Assembly: GCA_016748015.1 (NCBI GenBank)
Contig: JAAOMT010000295.1
Coordinates: forward strand, 998,604-1,062,603
Reading direction: 5' to 3'
Length of the DNA: 64,000 nt
Origin: Geosiphon pyriformis
Lineage: Eukaryota; Glomeromycota; Glomeromycetes; Archaeosporales; Geosiphonaceae
A program made the translations under genes and the position numbers. Shown piece after piece: positions 1 to 10,779 of the stretch (position 1 is its first letter; each line of letters begins with the position of its first letter). The notes under the pieces are model-generated. The model saw only the letters and a list, made by a program, of their open reading frames with translations. It ran no database searches and was not told the DNA's origin.

Positions 1-2
1 CC

Positions 3-707
3 TCTGAATTAACCAGAAAAAAGAAGAAAGCCAAGATTGATTTCATCTTGGACCCAAACAAAGCATCTAAATCATCTGCTAATAACAATGAGCCACCAAA
101 GACTAAGGTTTTTAAAAATCCTCCAAAGTTAGAACCCCCAGAAATTGTACAAAAATTTGGATTCTATTCTGTTGTCAAAAACCTTATGGAAACCCCTGCA
201 CACATTACATTTGACCAACTGATGACCCATCCACAGTTCAGAAAAAATCTTTGCAAATCATTGATACCAAAGAAGAAAACACCAAAGACCAACAAACACC
301 CACATCAAGCTAGACTTGCTGACAACAGTAATGTTATCTTTCTCATTTGTAAAGCCCAAGTGGCTGGCTATTTTATTGACCTAATCCTAGACAGTAGATC
401 ATCTGTTAGTGTTATTGCCAAACACTTTTTAGAAGCAATTGGCAGAAAGATTAATGAACCGTCCATAAAACTAATGACCAATATACATGGTAACAAGAAG
501 AAAGGCCTGAACATAGCCAAAGTTATTCCTGTCCGCATCAATGGTATTAATATTGAAACAGATATAGAAATATCTAAAGCAAAAAAGTACACCATTATTG
601 TTGGTGATGAATGGCTTAAGAAAGCCAAAGCACTACTTGACTATGAACTTTGTGAGCTAATCATCAGATGTGGTAAGAAACTCATAGTGGTTAAATGCCA
701 ACATTGA
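3..707 (+). pseudogene. Outer Ty3/Gypsy element: pol start with retropepsin-like protease
   Basis: The reading frame is already open at the window edge, so the element begins to the left. The protein is Lys-rich at first. It then shows a retropepsin-like stretch with an LILDSRSSVSVI motif near nt 380-415 and a hydrophobic segment ending in IIVGDEWLKKAKALLDYE, which is typical of the C-terminal half of fungal Gypsy proteases. The catalytic triplet should read D-S/T-G; here it is D-S-R (codon AGA at 396-398, one G-to-A change from GGA), so the protease is probably dead. It is followed in order by spacer, RT, RNase H and integrase, which confirms a Gypsy pol. No LTR of this element is visible on the left side. 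Confidence 0.8.
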
Positions 708-1197
708 ACAACCCCTCCAGTACCCAAGCAGAACCAAGAAGAAAAACAATCAGATGAATCAGATAATGATAAGAGTGATGATAAAAAAAATCAAGAAGAA
801 CTAGAAGAAACTGCTGAAATCACTTATACCATCTTTACCAGCAATGGCAAGCCACTAGACAATGTTAAAGCTAACAAAGAAGGAATCATGATAAATGGCA
901 AACTGATCTGCTAGCCCTACTATGATATCTTCAGAAGAACCTTTGACAGAAAACCTAGCAAAAAAACAAAATACAGTTATTGATGGCATGGTCCTTATGC
1001 ATGGTGCTGGTGTAATAAACCTTTGTATTCACCAAGTGATGAATGCAAATCCTGCCTAATCTACTACAAAGATTGGAAACCAATTAGCTTGATACCTTAA
1101 GAAGAACTTAAAAAAGTACAAAAGTCTTTTGAGAATAAATCACCTGAAATCCAATCACTAGTTGTAAAACAAAGAAAACCTTCCCCTAAAAAAAAAA
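708..1197 (+). pseudogene. Outer Gypsy pol spacer between protease and RT (Asp/Glu-rich and Cys-containing)
   Basis: This stretch has no long open frame, but conceptual translation gives an acidic segment (Gln/Glu/Asp-rich, about nt 720-830) and then a Trp/Cys-containing patch (about nt 990-1070) with CWC and CKSC-like pairs. It is interrupted by several stops. The inner Gypsy element has a longer Cys-rich region at the same place followed by a dUTPase. I see no dUTPase motif here, so this element either never had one or lost it. Confidence 0.55.
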
Positions 1198-2358
1198 ATG
1201 GACATTGAAAATCTGTTGGCTAGAAATAGCCCAGTTATCTCAAAAAAAGGTGATGTTCCTGGACAAACCCATATGATACAACACACTATTACCACCAAAG
1301 AAACTCATCTCATCTATTTAAAGCCTTATCAATTCAATCAATGCAATAATGAGTTTATCAAGAAAAAGATAAACCGGATGAAAGATCTTGGATTCATATA
1401 AGAAACCAAGAGTAAATGGGCTTTCCCAGTTGTAGTGGTATCCAAGAAAGGTGGAATCCTATGCTTCTGTGTTGACTACTGCCAATTAAATGTCATCACT
1501 ATAAGAGACATGTACCCACTTCCCAAAATTGATGCAATGCTAAATAAATTCAATAGTGCTGCTTTTTTCTCAACCATTAATTTAACTGCTAAATTCTGGC
1601 AAGTAGAAATAGATCCAGAAAGCAGAAAAAAAACTGCTTTTATTACCAAATATGACACCTATGAATTCACAGTTATGTCTTTTGGTTTCACCAATGCTCC
1701 TCCCACCTTTCAACACCTAATGAAAAAAGTGTTTGAATTAGTAAAAAAAAACTTTGTTCTGGTTTACTTAGATGACATAATGGTATATTCAAAAACCTGG
1801 AATGAATACCTTAGACATTTACAGAAGATTTTTGACCTGCTCAGAAATGCTGGTCTTAAGATCAACCCAATCAAATCTTTCTTTGAATGCCAATCCAACC
1901 AATTTCTTGGTCATCTTGTTACAAAAAATGGAATCTTTTTTGACCCAACTAAAGTTGAAAAAGTTCAAAACATTAGACAACCAATGAATGTTCCTGAACT
2001 ATGCTCTTTCCTTGGTTTGGTCTCTTATTATCGCAAATTTATTAAGGATTTCTTTAAAATCGCCTTTTCTTTTAATCAGCTACTCAAGAAAAATGTCAAT
2101 TATTACTGGAGCACTTATCAACAAAAAGCTTTTGAATTTTTGAAGGAAAAACTTGTTACTAAACCAATTCTTAAACAACCTGATCTGGACCAACTTTTTA
2201 TTCTCCACACTAATGCATCTGGTTATAAACTTGGTGCTGTCTTTTCACAGAAAGATGAAAATGGCAGAGAACATGCCATAGCATATGCCAGTAGATTTTT
2301 CACACCAGCTGAAAAGAATTATTCAGTTACTGAACAAGAATGTCTAGTAGTAGTTTAG
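1198..2358 (+). pseudogene. Outer Gypsy reverse transcriptase
   Basis: Two abutting open stretches (1198-1401 and 1402-2358) are separated by a TAA stop at 1399-1401. Together they encode a Ty3/Gypsy RT. The N-terminal part has the usual HMIQHTI-type strand and an INRMKDLGFI helix. The core has the palm motif FVLVYLDDIMVYSKT (YLDD catalytic pair intact, nt about 1756-1800), preceded by FGFTNAPPTFQHLM and followed by FLGHLVTKNGI and the connection segment CSFLGLVSYYRKFIKDF. The frame runs straight into RNase H. The YLDD pair is intact, but the stop codon means no full-length pol can be made. Confidence 0.9.
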
Positions 2359-2577
2359 GCTACTAACTACTGGGATCAATATTTTTTTGGTGCAAAATTC
2401 TTAGTAGTAACAGATTATTAAGTCTTGGTTTGGCTGCACAAGAAAAAGAAGCTGGAACACAAACAAATAACTCACTGGATACTCCACTTGGATAAATTCG
2501 ACTATGATATTCAACATTGCAAAGGAGCAAATCATCAAAATGCTAATGCTCTATCTAAACTTACCATCCAGTGACAG
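2200..2577 (+). pseudogene. Outer Gypsy RNase H domain
   Basis: The RT frame continues through a Gypsy RNase H: an HTNASGYKLGAVFSQ motif, then EHAIAYASRFFTPAEKNYSVTEQE. A TAG stop follows at 2356-2358, where family members have Trp, and the frame resumes with TNYWDQYFFG, VTDY and IQHCKGANHQNANALS. The first catalytic Asp (TDASG in the family) is Asn here: codon AAT at 2212-2214, one G-to-A change. A further in-frame stop follows VTDY (2418-2420). The domain is therefore inactive on two counts. Confidence 0.85.
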
Positions 2578-2664
2578 TACAATCTCTCAAACCAAACCAA
2601 CTTAATTATTAGTAACCCCTTCACAAACAAACACAATAATGGACTTGGACAACTACTCTGCTTA

Positions 2665-3294
2665 ATGGAATTTTTGGGTAAAGGACAATACCCACCAAAA
2701 TACACTCGACAGCAAAGAGAACATTTGCGCAAACAATTAAATTTCTATTTGATCTGCCAGAACCAATTATACAAAAAAAACAGAAAAGATCCTGACCACT
2801 CCCAAAAAGTCATCAGATTTGAAAAAAGAGAAATTGTAATATACAACATGTACACTGACCTATTAGCTGGACACTTTGAAAAAACAAAGACAATTCAAAA
2901 AACTTTAGCTCACTATTATTGGTCTATCTTGGGAAAAGACATTGCTAAATACATTAAAACCTGTGATATCTGCCAAAGAAGAAGCAAACCCAATTACAAA
3001 GAAGATATCCATCCAATCTCTGTTGGTCAACTATTTGACAGAATTGATATAGATGCTGTTGGACTTTTAACAATCACTCCTAATGGCAACAGATATATTA
3101 TTACAGCTATTAACTATCTTACAAAGTGGGTAGAAACAAGAGCCACTCCAGACCAAACAGCAGTCTTAATAGCCAATTTCATTTATGAAGATATCATTTG
3201 TTGTTATAACTGCCCCAAAGAACTTTTATCTGATAAAGAAAGAGTTTTTCTCAGTACATTAGTTAAAGAACTCTGTAGAAAAATGAGAATACAC
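2665..3294 (+). pseudogene. Outer Gypsy integrase, N-terminal part (split by the inner element)
   Basis: This begins with the pre-integrase segment and an HHCC zinc domain: AGHFEKTKTIQKTLAHYYW with CDICQRR downstream. The DDE core starts with RIDIDAVGLL (first Asp) and NRYIITAINYLTKWVE, and the second Asp is in KELLSDKERVFLS. The frame is cut after KMRIH, exactly where the LTR of the inner element begins at 3295. The missing third catalytic residue lies 10.2 kb away, at about 13516. No perfect 5-bp duplication flanks the insertion: TACAC on the left, ATGTC on the right. Confidence 0.88.
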
Positions 3295-4171
3295 TGTTAC
3301 AGGTGATTATTTCTGCTATTAAATTGAATAACAAACTCATAACTTGGTGCTTAAAAGCTACTTCCATGGATAAGATTCTGCAAGTTTTGTATCTGAAGGT
3401 TTTGATGGAGTCTTTTGTATAATGGACAGAAATTCAATAGTGTCGATAGTAGATGTATCTTTCCAAGAGTTTTCCCAATTTCTTTCTCAGCATGGTGGCC
3501 AAATTTAGTCTGGCAGTCATGCCCTTCTGGTAAGCTATCTGATAATATATAAAATCCTACTCTTATTTTTGGGTCTTTTACCAGGCTATCCTTGACGTCA
3601 ATAACTCAGTGCTTAATTTTTTTAATCAATTAGTATACAACAACAAAATCAAAAGAAAGAAAATAAAATAAAGAAAATAAAATAAAGAAAATAGAGAAAA
3701 TAAGCCAAGGCAATTTGGTATGTTAGTATCTCATCAATAGCCGTGATCAAGAGCTATTGTTCCAGTGTAGTTAAGTATCAATTACTATCAACATGAAGTA
3801 TTGATAGTAGAGAGTAAGTTGAGATATGTAATAATTATTTATTTGATGATTAGAAACTGGAATGTTGTTTAGATTAAATCTAAACTGGGAGGTCTGTCTT
3901 TTTAGCTTCTAATTCTGCTGCTATATATACATAATTGAGATTCCTCGATTCTTCACAACAGGAATCCTGGAATTCCTGGAATTTTGCGATTTCTTTGAGA
4001 GGAATTCTGGAATTCTGGAATCTTGCAATTTCTTATCGGGGAATCCTGAAATTCCTGAAATCTTGCAATTCCTAAGAGGAATCCTGGAATTCCACATTTA
4101 TTATGCCTACTTCTAATTGGCTAATATCTACTGACTAATAATACTATATTTTCTATATTCTATGAATAACA
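3295..4171 (-). repeat. 3' LTR of the inner Gypsy element
   Basis: It aligns base for base with 12609-13470, starting TGTTACAGGTGATTATTTC and ending in TAACA. In the first roughly 250 aligned bases I count 16 differences, all of them transitions. It contains a TATA-like run near 3921-3930 and a GGAATTCC-rich short-repeat zone (about 3958-4092). Confidence 0.93.
3958..4092. repeat. GGAATTCCTGGAAT-type short repeats inside the LTR U3
   Basis: Variants of (G)GAATCCTGGAATTCCTG alternate with a (TCT)TGCAATTTC-type segment in roughly 40-bp units, about three copies. The same array is in the other LTR at about 13280-13395, with slightly different spacing, which explains part of the LTR length difference (877 versus 862 bp). 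Confidence 0.75.
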
Positions 4172-4186
4172 TTATTCCCTTCTTTT
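4172..4186 (-). other. Polypurine tract of the inner Gypsy element
   Basis: Read on the - strand, AAAAGAAGGGAATAA lies immediately before the 3' LTR (TGTTATTC). This is the expected place and composition for the plus-strand priming site of an LTR retrotransposon. Confidence 0.75.
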
Positions 4187-4189
4187 AAT

Positions 4190-5040
4190 ATTGAGCTCCG
4201 TCGAAATCCAACTTGTTTAATTCCCCCTCTTGAAGTATTTCCTGGATTTCATCTTCAAGAATTACTTGTGTTATTTGGGTCTGTAATTCTTCAAATTGAG
4301 CATTGGTGATTTTTCCCAATAGATTACTGGTAACCATATCCATTGCTTTGTTGAGTAATATTTCTGGTCTATCCTGAAATGCTGTGTGTATTTGGTAGAT
4401 GGCTCAGGCCTGTATAGATAAGTTGTTCTTTCCCACAAAATGTTCTAATTGTTGTAGTATTTTTTTGTCGAATAATCGCTTTGTTTTATCCATATATAGA
4501 TTCTGAATATTTATGTGTTGTCCCAAGTAAAAATAACAATAGTTTCTTGGAAATTGTTGTATTTACCAATTCCAAGTTTTTTTAGTCAACTCTTGATATA
4601 GTGCCTTTTTTGTCGACTTTCTTATTGCTAATTTTACTTTCACAATGATTTTGTCTACCGTATTTTCAGTTTTCTTTTGTGTTCTGGGTTGCAATATCTT
4701 TCTAGTATCTTGATATCGAATGGTTTGTTGATTGATTGTAATCTCCATTTCCTGGTGTTGGATCAACTGAAAGAGTTGTTGTGCTGGTAAGTGAATGTTG
4801 TCTGTAATTTCCATTTTTCTGATATTTCCTGTTGCATCTACTGTGTCTTTATATATTCTTTTGCTAAATCAATTTAATGTGTTGTTGTCGATAATACTGA
4901 TTGGTTCCAGATCTTGTGGAATCTCATCTGGTTGGACTAGTATTCTTTGTACTCCTAATTGTGGAATATTACTGATAGATGGTAGTATGATGTTGTGGTA
5001 TGGTTTTAGTTGATCTTCATGTACTGCTTTGGTTAAAATT
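4190..5040 (-). pseudogene. Inner Gypsy pol: post-integrase C-terminal extension
   Basis: After the integrase GPY/F segment the frame continues for about 280 codons to near the polypurine tract, interrupted by a few stops (for example after KTWNW at 4563-4565). It is rich in Gln, Lys, Ile and Glu and looks helical (for example HLPAQQLFQLIQHQEME and LEDEIQEILQEGELNKL). I recognise no chromodomain or other known fold. The outer element has a similar tail after its integrase, so this looks like a property of the group, not random read-through. Confidence 0.6.
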
Positions 5041-6250
5041 TTGTTATCCAGTCTTAATTTGTAAGCTTCATTTCCTAGAATTTTTTCTATGTGAAATGGC
5101 CCATCTCATTTGGGGTCGAATTTTGCACTCCATTGTTTTTCTGCTTTGGTATGATATAAGAGTACTTTGTCTCCAATCTTGAATTCAACTGGCTTGTCTA
5201 GTAGTTAACTATCATGTCTTTCTTTCTGTTTTTCTTGTGATTTTTGAATATTATCAGCTGTTCTTCTTCATTTGTTTTCTAATGTTTCTATTAAGTCATA
5301 TGTTCTTCTCAGCAATTTTTCTTGAAAATTCTCTTCTGTTATTGGTTTAGCTGGATATGTATTAATTTCTCTCTCTACTGGTAATGTTGTTGTTCTACCA
5401 TATACTAATTCAAATGGTGTTGTTTGTGTAGTATCTTGCTTTATTGTTTGATAAGCAAATAATACTGATGGTATGAACAAATCTCATTCATTCTGGTTTT
5501 TTTGGCTAAGTTTGGCAATTGCTTCACACAATGTTCTATTGAATCTTTTGACTAATCCATTGGTTTGTGGATGGTATGGTGATGATAATGGTCTCTTAAT
5601 TTCGAATCTTTGGCTCAATTCTGTTAATGTTCTGTTCACAAAATAAGTTCCTTGGTCTGATAATAATTTTTTTGGACATCTGTGTCAACAAATTAAATTT
5701 TAATAAACGAATTCAGCAATGGATTCTGCATCCGCTCTTTGAATTGCTTTTGCCTCTGGTCATTTAGTAAGATAGTCTATGGCTACTGCTATATATCTGT
5801 TTCCTCTGCTGGTAATTGTTAATAGTCTGACTAAATCAATTCCAATCCAGTCGAATGGTTGTCCCACTTTGATTGGTCTTAATGGTTCTCTGGGTCTTGT
5901 TCCTTCTCTTCGCTAACAAGTATCACAATTTTAAATATATTGGATGATGTCTGGATACATTGATGGCCAATAGTATCTTTTTCTGATTCTTTCCATGGTT
6001 GCTTCTTTGTGAAAGTGTCCAGCTGTTGGATTTGAGTGCATGTTGAATAATATTGTCTCTTTCTCTGGCTTTGTAATTACTCTAGTTGGCTGATCTGAAT
6101 CCCTCCTATTTTTCTAATAAAGTATATTTTGGTGAGTGATAAAATATTTTGATTGTTGTTTGATCTTCTTTCATTCCATTTGAGATAAATTCTCCTTGAA
6201 CTGTTGAGTGTTTATATAATGTTGGAGTTGTTGATATTTTTGTATGTTTA
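5041..6250 (-). pseudogene. Inner Gypsy integrase
   Basis: Conceptual translation shows an HHCC zinc domain (AGHFHKEATMERIRKRYYW, then CDTC at about 5920-6030), broken by stops beside the CDTC pair. The DDE core has FDWIGIDLVRLLTI and NRYIAVAIDYLTK, KLLSDQGTYF, and PYHPQTNGLVKRFNRTLCE. Then come LFIPSVLFAYQTIKQ (5268-5480) and the C-terminal GPF motif near 5090-5110. The third catalytic residue, Glu in this family, is Lys here (codon at 5547-5549, GAA to AAA), so the enzyme is inactive. A TGA replaces the Trp of YLTKWPE. Confidence 0.88.
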
Positions 6251-6322
6251 TCTTTTGTTATTTTTCGTTGGTATTGTTCTGGTTTTGTTATATTTTTGGG
6301 TTGAAATATTTTTAGATTTGTT

Positions 6323-6739
6323 TTATTTGCGACAAACCATCAGCATTTCTGTTGTCTTTTTTTTTTTGTAATGTATAGTATAATTGTATAGTGTGAGTGC
6401 CATTTTCCATCTTGACTGTCTTCCATCTTCAAATTCTTGTTTTTGGAGTGATGTTAATCCCTTGTGGTCTGTGTATACTTCAAACTTCTGGCTTAAGTAT
6501 TTTTTCCATTTCATGACTGCCCAGTATATTGCTAAGTGTTCTTGTTCCAGTGTTCCATAGTTCTTTTTGGCTAGTGTTAAACCTCTGCTGGCATATATTA
6601 TTGGATGTTCTCTGCCATCTGGTTCTCTCTGAGATAATACTGCCCCCAATGCTTGGCTGGATGTATCGGTGGTGATGATGAATGGTTTGCTGTGATCTGA
6701 ATAAATCAGTACTAAAGCTTGAATGAGCTTTTTTTTCAA
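6323..6739 (-). pseudogene. Inner Gypsy RNase H domain
   Basis: An open stretch with TTDTSSQALGAVLSQREPDG, HPIIYASRGLTLAKKNYGTLEQE, VYTDHKGL and a shortened C-terminus (KKKKTTEMLMVCRK). The first catalytic Asp, the Glu of the LEQEHLA helix and the Asp of YTDHK are present. The end appears frameshifted within the run of K codons. It follows the RT in the same frame after a TAA stop at about 6767-6769. Confidence 0.87.
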
Positions 6740-6769
6740 AATGTCAAAAGCTTCTTGTTGACTTTTTGC

Positions 6770-8041
6770 TTATTCATATTTGGTATTCTTGGTTTGCAGT
6801 TGGTTAAATGGCTGCGCTATTTTGGAAAAGTTCTTGATAAAATGTTGATAATAGATGGTGAATCCCAAAAATGATTTCAGTTTTGTCATATTGGTCAGTA
6901 CTGAAAAGTTCTTTACTATCTCTATTTTCTCTGGATCTGTTTTGATGCCGTTTTTGCTGACTATGTGCCCCAAGAATTTTAGCTCTGTCTTGCCAAAGAA
7001 GCACTTTGTTGCATTTAACTTTAGCCCTGCTCTTCTTAGTCTTTTGAACACTTGTTGAAGATGATAAAGATGATCATCAAATGTTTTTGAGAATACATTG
7101 GTGTCATCCAAGTATACAACTACTGATTTCCACAATAAGCCAGTATAGACAATTTCTATTAGCCATTGGAAAGTGGCTGGTGCATTGGTTAAACTGAATG
7201 GCATTACTTCAAATTCAAAATTCTCTTCTCTCATGGTGAATGCCATCTTTTCTTTGTTGGCTGAATCCATGGCTACTTGCCAGTAACCACTATCTAAGTC
7301 CAACGTTAAGAACCATTTGTTTCTGCCAAAAGCATCAAATAATTCCTGTATCTGTGGAGTTGGATAGCTGTCTCCACAAGTTACACTATTGAGTTTTCTG
7401 TAGTCCACACAAAATTGGATCTTTCCATTCTTCTTATGGACGAGTACTACTGGTGATGATCATAGGCTCATTGATGGCTGAATTAGCCTATTGTCAAGCA
7501 TTCGGTTTATTTCTTGACGAATAATCTCGTGGCTGGCTGGTAGCACTCTGTATGCTCTTTGTTTAATTGGCATTGCATCTCCAGTCTTAATCTGATGCTG
7601 GATAATGTTAGTTCGGCCAAGCTCATTTTCACTGGCAAAGATGTCATTGAACTGGTTAAGCAACATCTTGAGTTGCATACATTGGAGTGGATCTAAGTTT
7701 CTCATGTTCATTTGTTCCAATTGTTCTGGTTGAAACAAATAACATTCACTTTGTCCGTATATTGTTTGTGATGTGATATCAACATATCCACAAAGTTGTG
7801 GAAAGTCTGGAATGGGGTTTGGTGGTTGATCTTCTATTTCAGTGTTTAAGTATCCAATAATGGTTCCAGCTGGTATTTCTATGACATTTCCTGTATTGTT
7901 GTAGATGGGAATTTTGATGTGGCTGTAATCTTTGGCTGGTATGTGGAGATTGATGAGTTCAACTTTTCCTGATTCACAAAAATTGGCTTCTGCTTTAAAA
8001 ATTTGTGCTTGGTCTTTTTTCTTCCTTTCTATTGCTAGCAT
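6770..8041 (-). pseudogene. Inner Gypsy reverse transcriptase
   Basis: The upstream part (7460-8041) holds the segment following the protease/dUTPase and the RT start (IIQHQIKTGDAMPIKQRAYR, EINRMLDNRLIQPSMSL). A TGA follows where the family has Trp (S-P-W-S-S-P-V-V), and the frame resumes with CVDYRKLN. The core has FLTLDLDSGYWQVAM, FSLTNAPATFQWL, the catalytic YLDD in VVVYLDDTNVFSKTF (about 7086-7120), KFLGHIVSKNGIKTD and KSFLGFTIYYQHFIKNFSK. Length and motif order are normal for Ty3/Gypsy. Only point stops inactivate it. Confidence 0.92.
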
Positions 8042-8044
8042 GTA

Positions 8045-8557
8045 CTAATTATATGGTGGAATGGAAATAGCTTGACTGGTTGAGATAATTTCTCCTTGGC
8101 CAACAATTTCTTCTTTTGCCATATTAACTGATATATCTATTCTACCCATTGATCCAAATCCCTGTATTCCTCTTGCTGTTATTCCTAATTCCTCCTTCTT
8201 TCCCACTGATACTAACTGAGCTACTCTAACCAAAGGCAGGAATATTGTCTATGCTATCTTTTCATTGGGTTCTATTACATAGGTCTTTTCTGAGTCATTT
8301 TGTAGCATAGTGATGATATTTCCTACATATCCCACGTCAATTATTCCTCCTCTTATATTAATCTTTTTTTTCGTTAAACTACTCCTAGATGCTAATTGAA
8401 CCATTGTTGTTGCCAGAATTTCTAGTGCTACTTTCAGATCAATGCAGGTGCGTGTATGTGGTTCCAATTTGATGGCTTCTGTTCCCGGATATCTCAGATT
8501 AAATCCTGTATTAGTATCATGTGCACGTTCTGGTATAATACTTTTCCCATTGTCACT
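8045..8557 (-). pseudogene. dUTPase (dUTP pyrophosphatase) domain in the Gypsy pol, between protease and RT
   Basis: Five motifs of the trimeric dUTPase family occur in order. Motif 1: TNTGFNLRYP (about 8485-8515). Motif 2: LASRSSLTKKKI. Motif 3: GGIIDVGYVGNI (about 8315-8355). Motif 4: NEKIA, then a TAG where CAG (Gln) is expected, then TIFLP. Motif 5: RGIQGFGSMGR (8140-8173). In known dUTPases these residues bind and hydrolyse dUTP to dUMP and PPi. In motif 1 the usual Asp (G-x-D-L) is Asn (codon 8498-8500), a one-base change. Two in-frame stops (at 8558-8560 and within motif 4) break the frame; both are compatible with CAG-to-TAG. Neighbours are the Cys-rich region upstream and RT downstream on the same strand. 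Fold assignment is firm; activity of this copy is not expected. Confidence 0.87.
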
Positions 8558-8560
8558 ATA

Positions 8561-9517
8561 CTATTTCAACTCTTGTTTCTTGGAGAGATCTGATAGTGCA
8601 ATGTATTGTTCATAGTTTAAATCAGAGTTTGAATTTGAGTTTGGATCGTCTTTATTGTCATTGCCATTTTGAACAAAGCTGGAACTAGTGTTTTTGTCAT
8701 TGTTGTTGTCATCAATGTCGGAGTTTGAATTGGGATCGAGTGGCAATTCTGACTCCAATGCGCAGCTGCTGATTGGTTCTTCTTTTTCGGGGATCGTATA
8801 GATCATGTGTGGTGGTAGATTGTAAATAAGATTACATTCGTTACAATATTCAAAGTCACTGGGAATTAAACAATGGCAACACAGTCTTGTATTCAACTGT
8901 GCTAGCCATTGTTTTTGCTCTTCTCTAGTGGGTGCCAAGTTCTGGTAGTGTTCATGGAACTCTTCTGGTTCCAGAAAATTTATGACTGGCTTTGCATCCC
9001 AGTCAAGCTTGATGGGTTCTGGTGAGTTATTTTTGATTTCTCTGATCTCTTCAGGTGTTGCTCCTTCTATTTTGCTGATTGCCATTCTCCAAATTTTGTC
9101 ATCATTATGTAGACAATTGTCTAGTTGCTGCATGGCTCTTTTCCAGGCTGCTTCTATTGGTGTTTCTTTCTTTACCCAGTTGCTTATTAGAATTGTGTAT
9201 TGACACGACATGTCGCACATTCCTTCACATCCTGGGATGTCATTCCACATCCCTTCATCTAACAGGATCTCCCCACAAGTGAAACAAAGTTGGTTATCCT
9301 ATTTTTCTTGCCTCTTTGGTCATCCAAAGCATTTGAGTAAGCATGGACAACAGTAGAACTTTGTTGCAGTATGGTATTTCTTATCATTGCCACAGCATGT
9401 GCCCATTGACAATAGTTTTTTGCTGCAATCGACGCATACAAGCCTTGGCCGTTGATAATTGAATTGTTGTGGAGTATAATGGGTGTAGGAATTATAAATA
9501 GTGGCAGTTGGTGGCAT
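8561..9517 (-). pseudogene. Inner Gypsy pol: Cys-rich region upstream of the dUTPase
   Basis: An open stretch of 229 codons (8561-9250) plus upstream sequence in shifted frames. It contains paired cysteines suggestive of zinc binding: CVDC, a TCCGND patch, CCPC and CFTCGE in the upstream part (9259-9460), then RLCCHCLIPSDFEYCNECN near 8840-8895. Between these lie amphipathic helices, and the end is a low-complexity acidic linker (Asp/Asn/Ser, 8600-8760) leading into the dUTPase. I do not recognise a named domain. The outer Gypsy has a shorter Cys/Trp patch at the same location. Confidence 0.6.
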
Positions 9518-10468
9518 TCTTTCTTCCTTTTCTTTTCCTTTTTCTTTATCTTTGTTCCATTCTCAACTGAAGGCTTCTTTTTGTTCGTTGTTGGTCCAAG
9601 TCAGATCATCGGTTTCCTAGGTAAGTTCATTTGTTTGCTTCCCTTTCCCATTGTCATCCCAAGAGAGTATTGGCAGCAGCTCATTGTGTTCTTCATCAGC
9701 CCACAACACTTGGTAGGCTTCCCAGGTAGGTTTTTGTTTTTCTTCCTCAAAGTCAATTAGTGGTGCCATGGTGTTGGTAGCCTTGAAGTGGCCACACGTG
9801 GCTGGTACTTGTGTGTGTTATCCGTTCTGGCTGAGTTGGAGCTCTTGTGTATTCCAGTCCAGAGTAGCGTTTGTCTTAAACAGCCAGTCATTACCAACTA
9901 GAGCTTGGTATTGGATGGCTTCTATAATGAGTACTTTGATTGATACTATGATGCCGTTAATTTTGATTGGTAAGTCATTGATTTTACCAATTGGAGTCTT
10001 GGTCACTCCATCAGCCATGATGATTCTGGTGCTAGCAGCTCAATCAACTCGGCGACCTAATTGATCCATGAGTTGTTGTGTAATGATGCTGCCTGCTAAA
10101 CCACTGTCAAGAATTAGTTTGATGTGATGGCCATCAATTTTCACATCAGTGTACATGGCGGTAATTGGCTTTTTTTTCAGTGTGGCTCCACTAAATGATG
10201 GTGTGATTGACAGTTCCTTGAGTTCAAATAGAAAAATGGCACCCAGTAATTCATCGTTAGTGACTGTTGCTGGTGGAATATTGCTGGTACATGTTTGTTG
10301 TTTTTGAGTAGGTTTCTGATTGCTGGGTGAGGCATTTTCTGGGGTAACCAGAAGACTTAAATAGTTCTGGGAATTCAGGTTTTGGGAATTCCCGGTGCTC
10401 GAATTCCATTGATAAGATTCTGTTTGACTGAAAGAGCTGGGGATCAGCTGATGAACTACCATTGACAA
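9518..10468 (-). pseudogene. Inner Gypsy protease (retropepsin-like) and downstream linker
   Basis: The first part (10040-10468) starts with a Ser/Gln/Asn-rich linker and contains the active-site segment HHIKLILDSGLAGSIITQQL with D-S-G intact (about 10090-10130). After LGRRVD there is a TGA, probably from CGA (Arg). The frame resumes in 9818-10018 with IKINGIIVSIKVLI and YQALVGNDWLFKTNATLDW, the typical C-terminal half of Gypsy proteases. Downstream, 9518-9817 encodes a Lys/Pro/Trp-rich linker interrupted by stops. The single nonsense codon separates the two halves of the protease. Confidence 0.85.
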
Positions 10469-10779
10469 TCTCCAGTTTTGCTGCGTGATTTTTGGCCTTT
10501 AGACTCCACTGGCCAGTAAGTTTTGTGGCAGGATCTGAATCATTTGGGGTTGATAGATTGTTGGCGGTTGTGGTTGATATATTATCTGTGGCTATGGCTG
10601 ATAAATTGGGGTCATTGATTGATAAATTGGAGCTTAATATACTGGTAGCTGATAAATTGATTGCTGCATTATTGACAAGTAAGTAGTTTGATATTGTGTT
10701 GAGTTTGATTAATGATTTGGAGTTGAGAACCGGTGATCAGGGTTTTGATATTGATTTCCCAATTGTTGGTTATTTAAAC

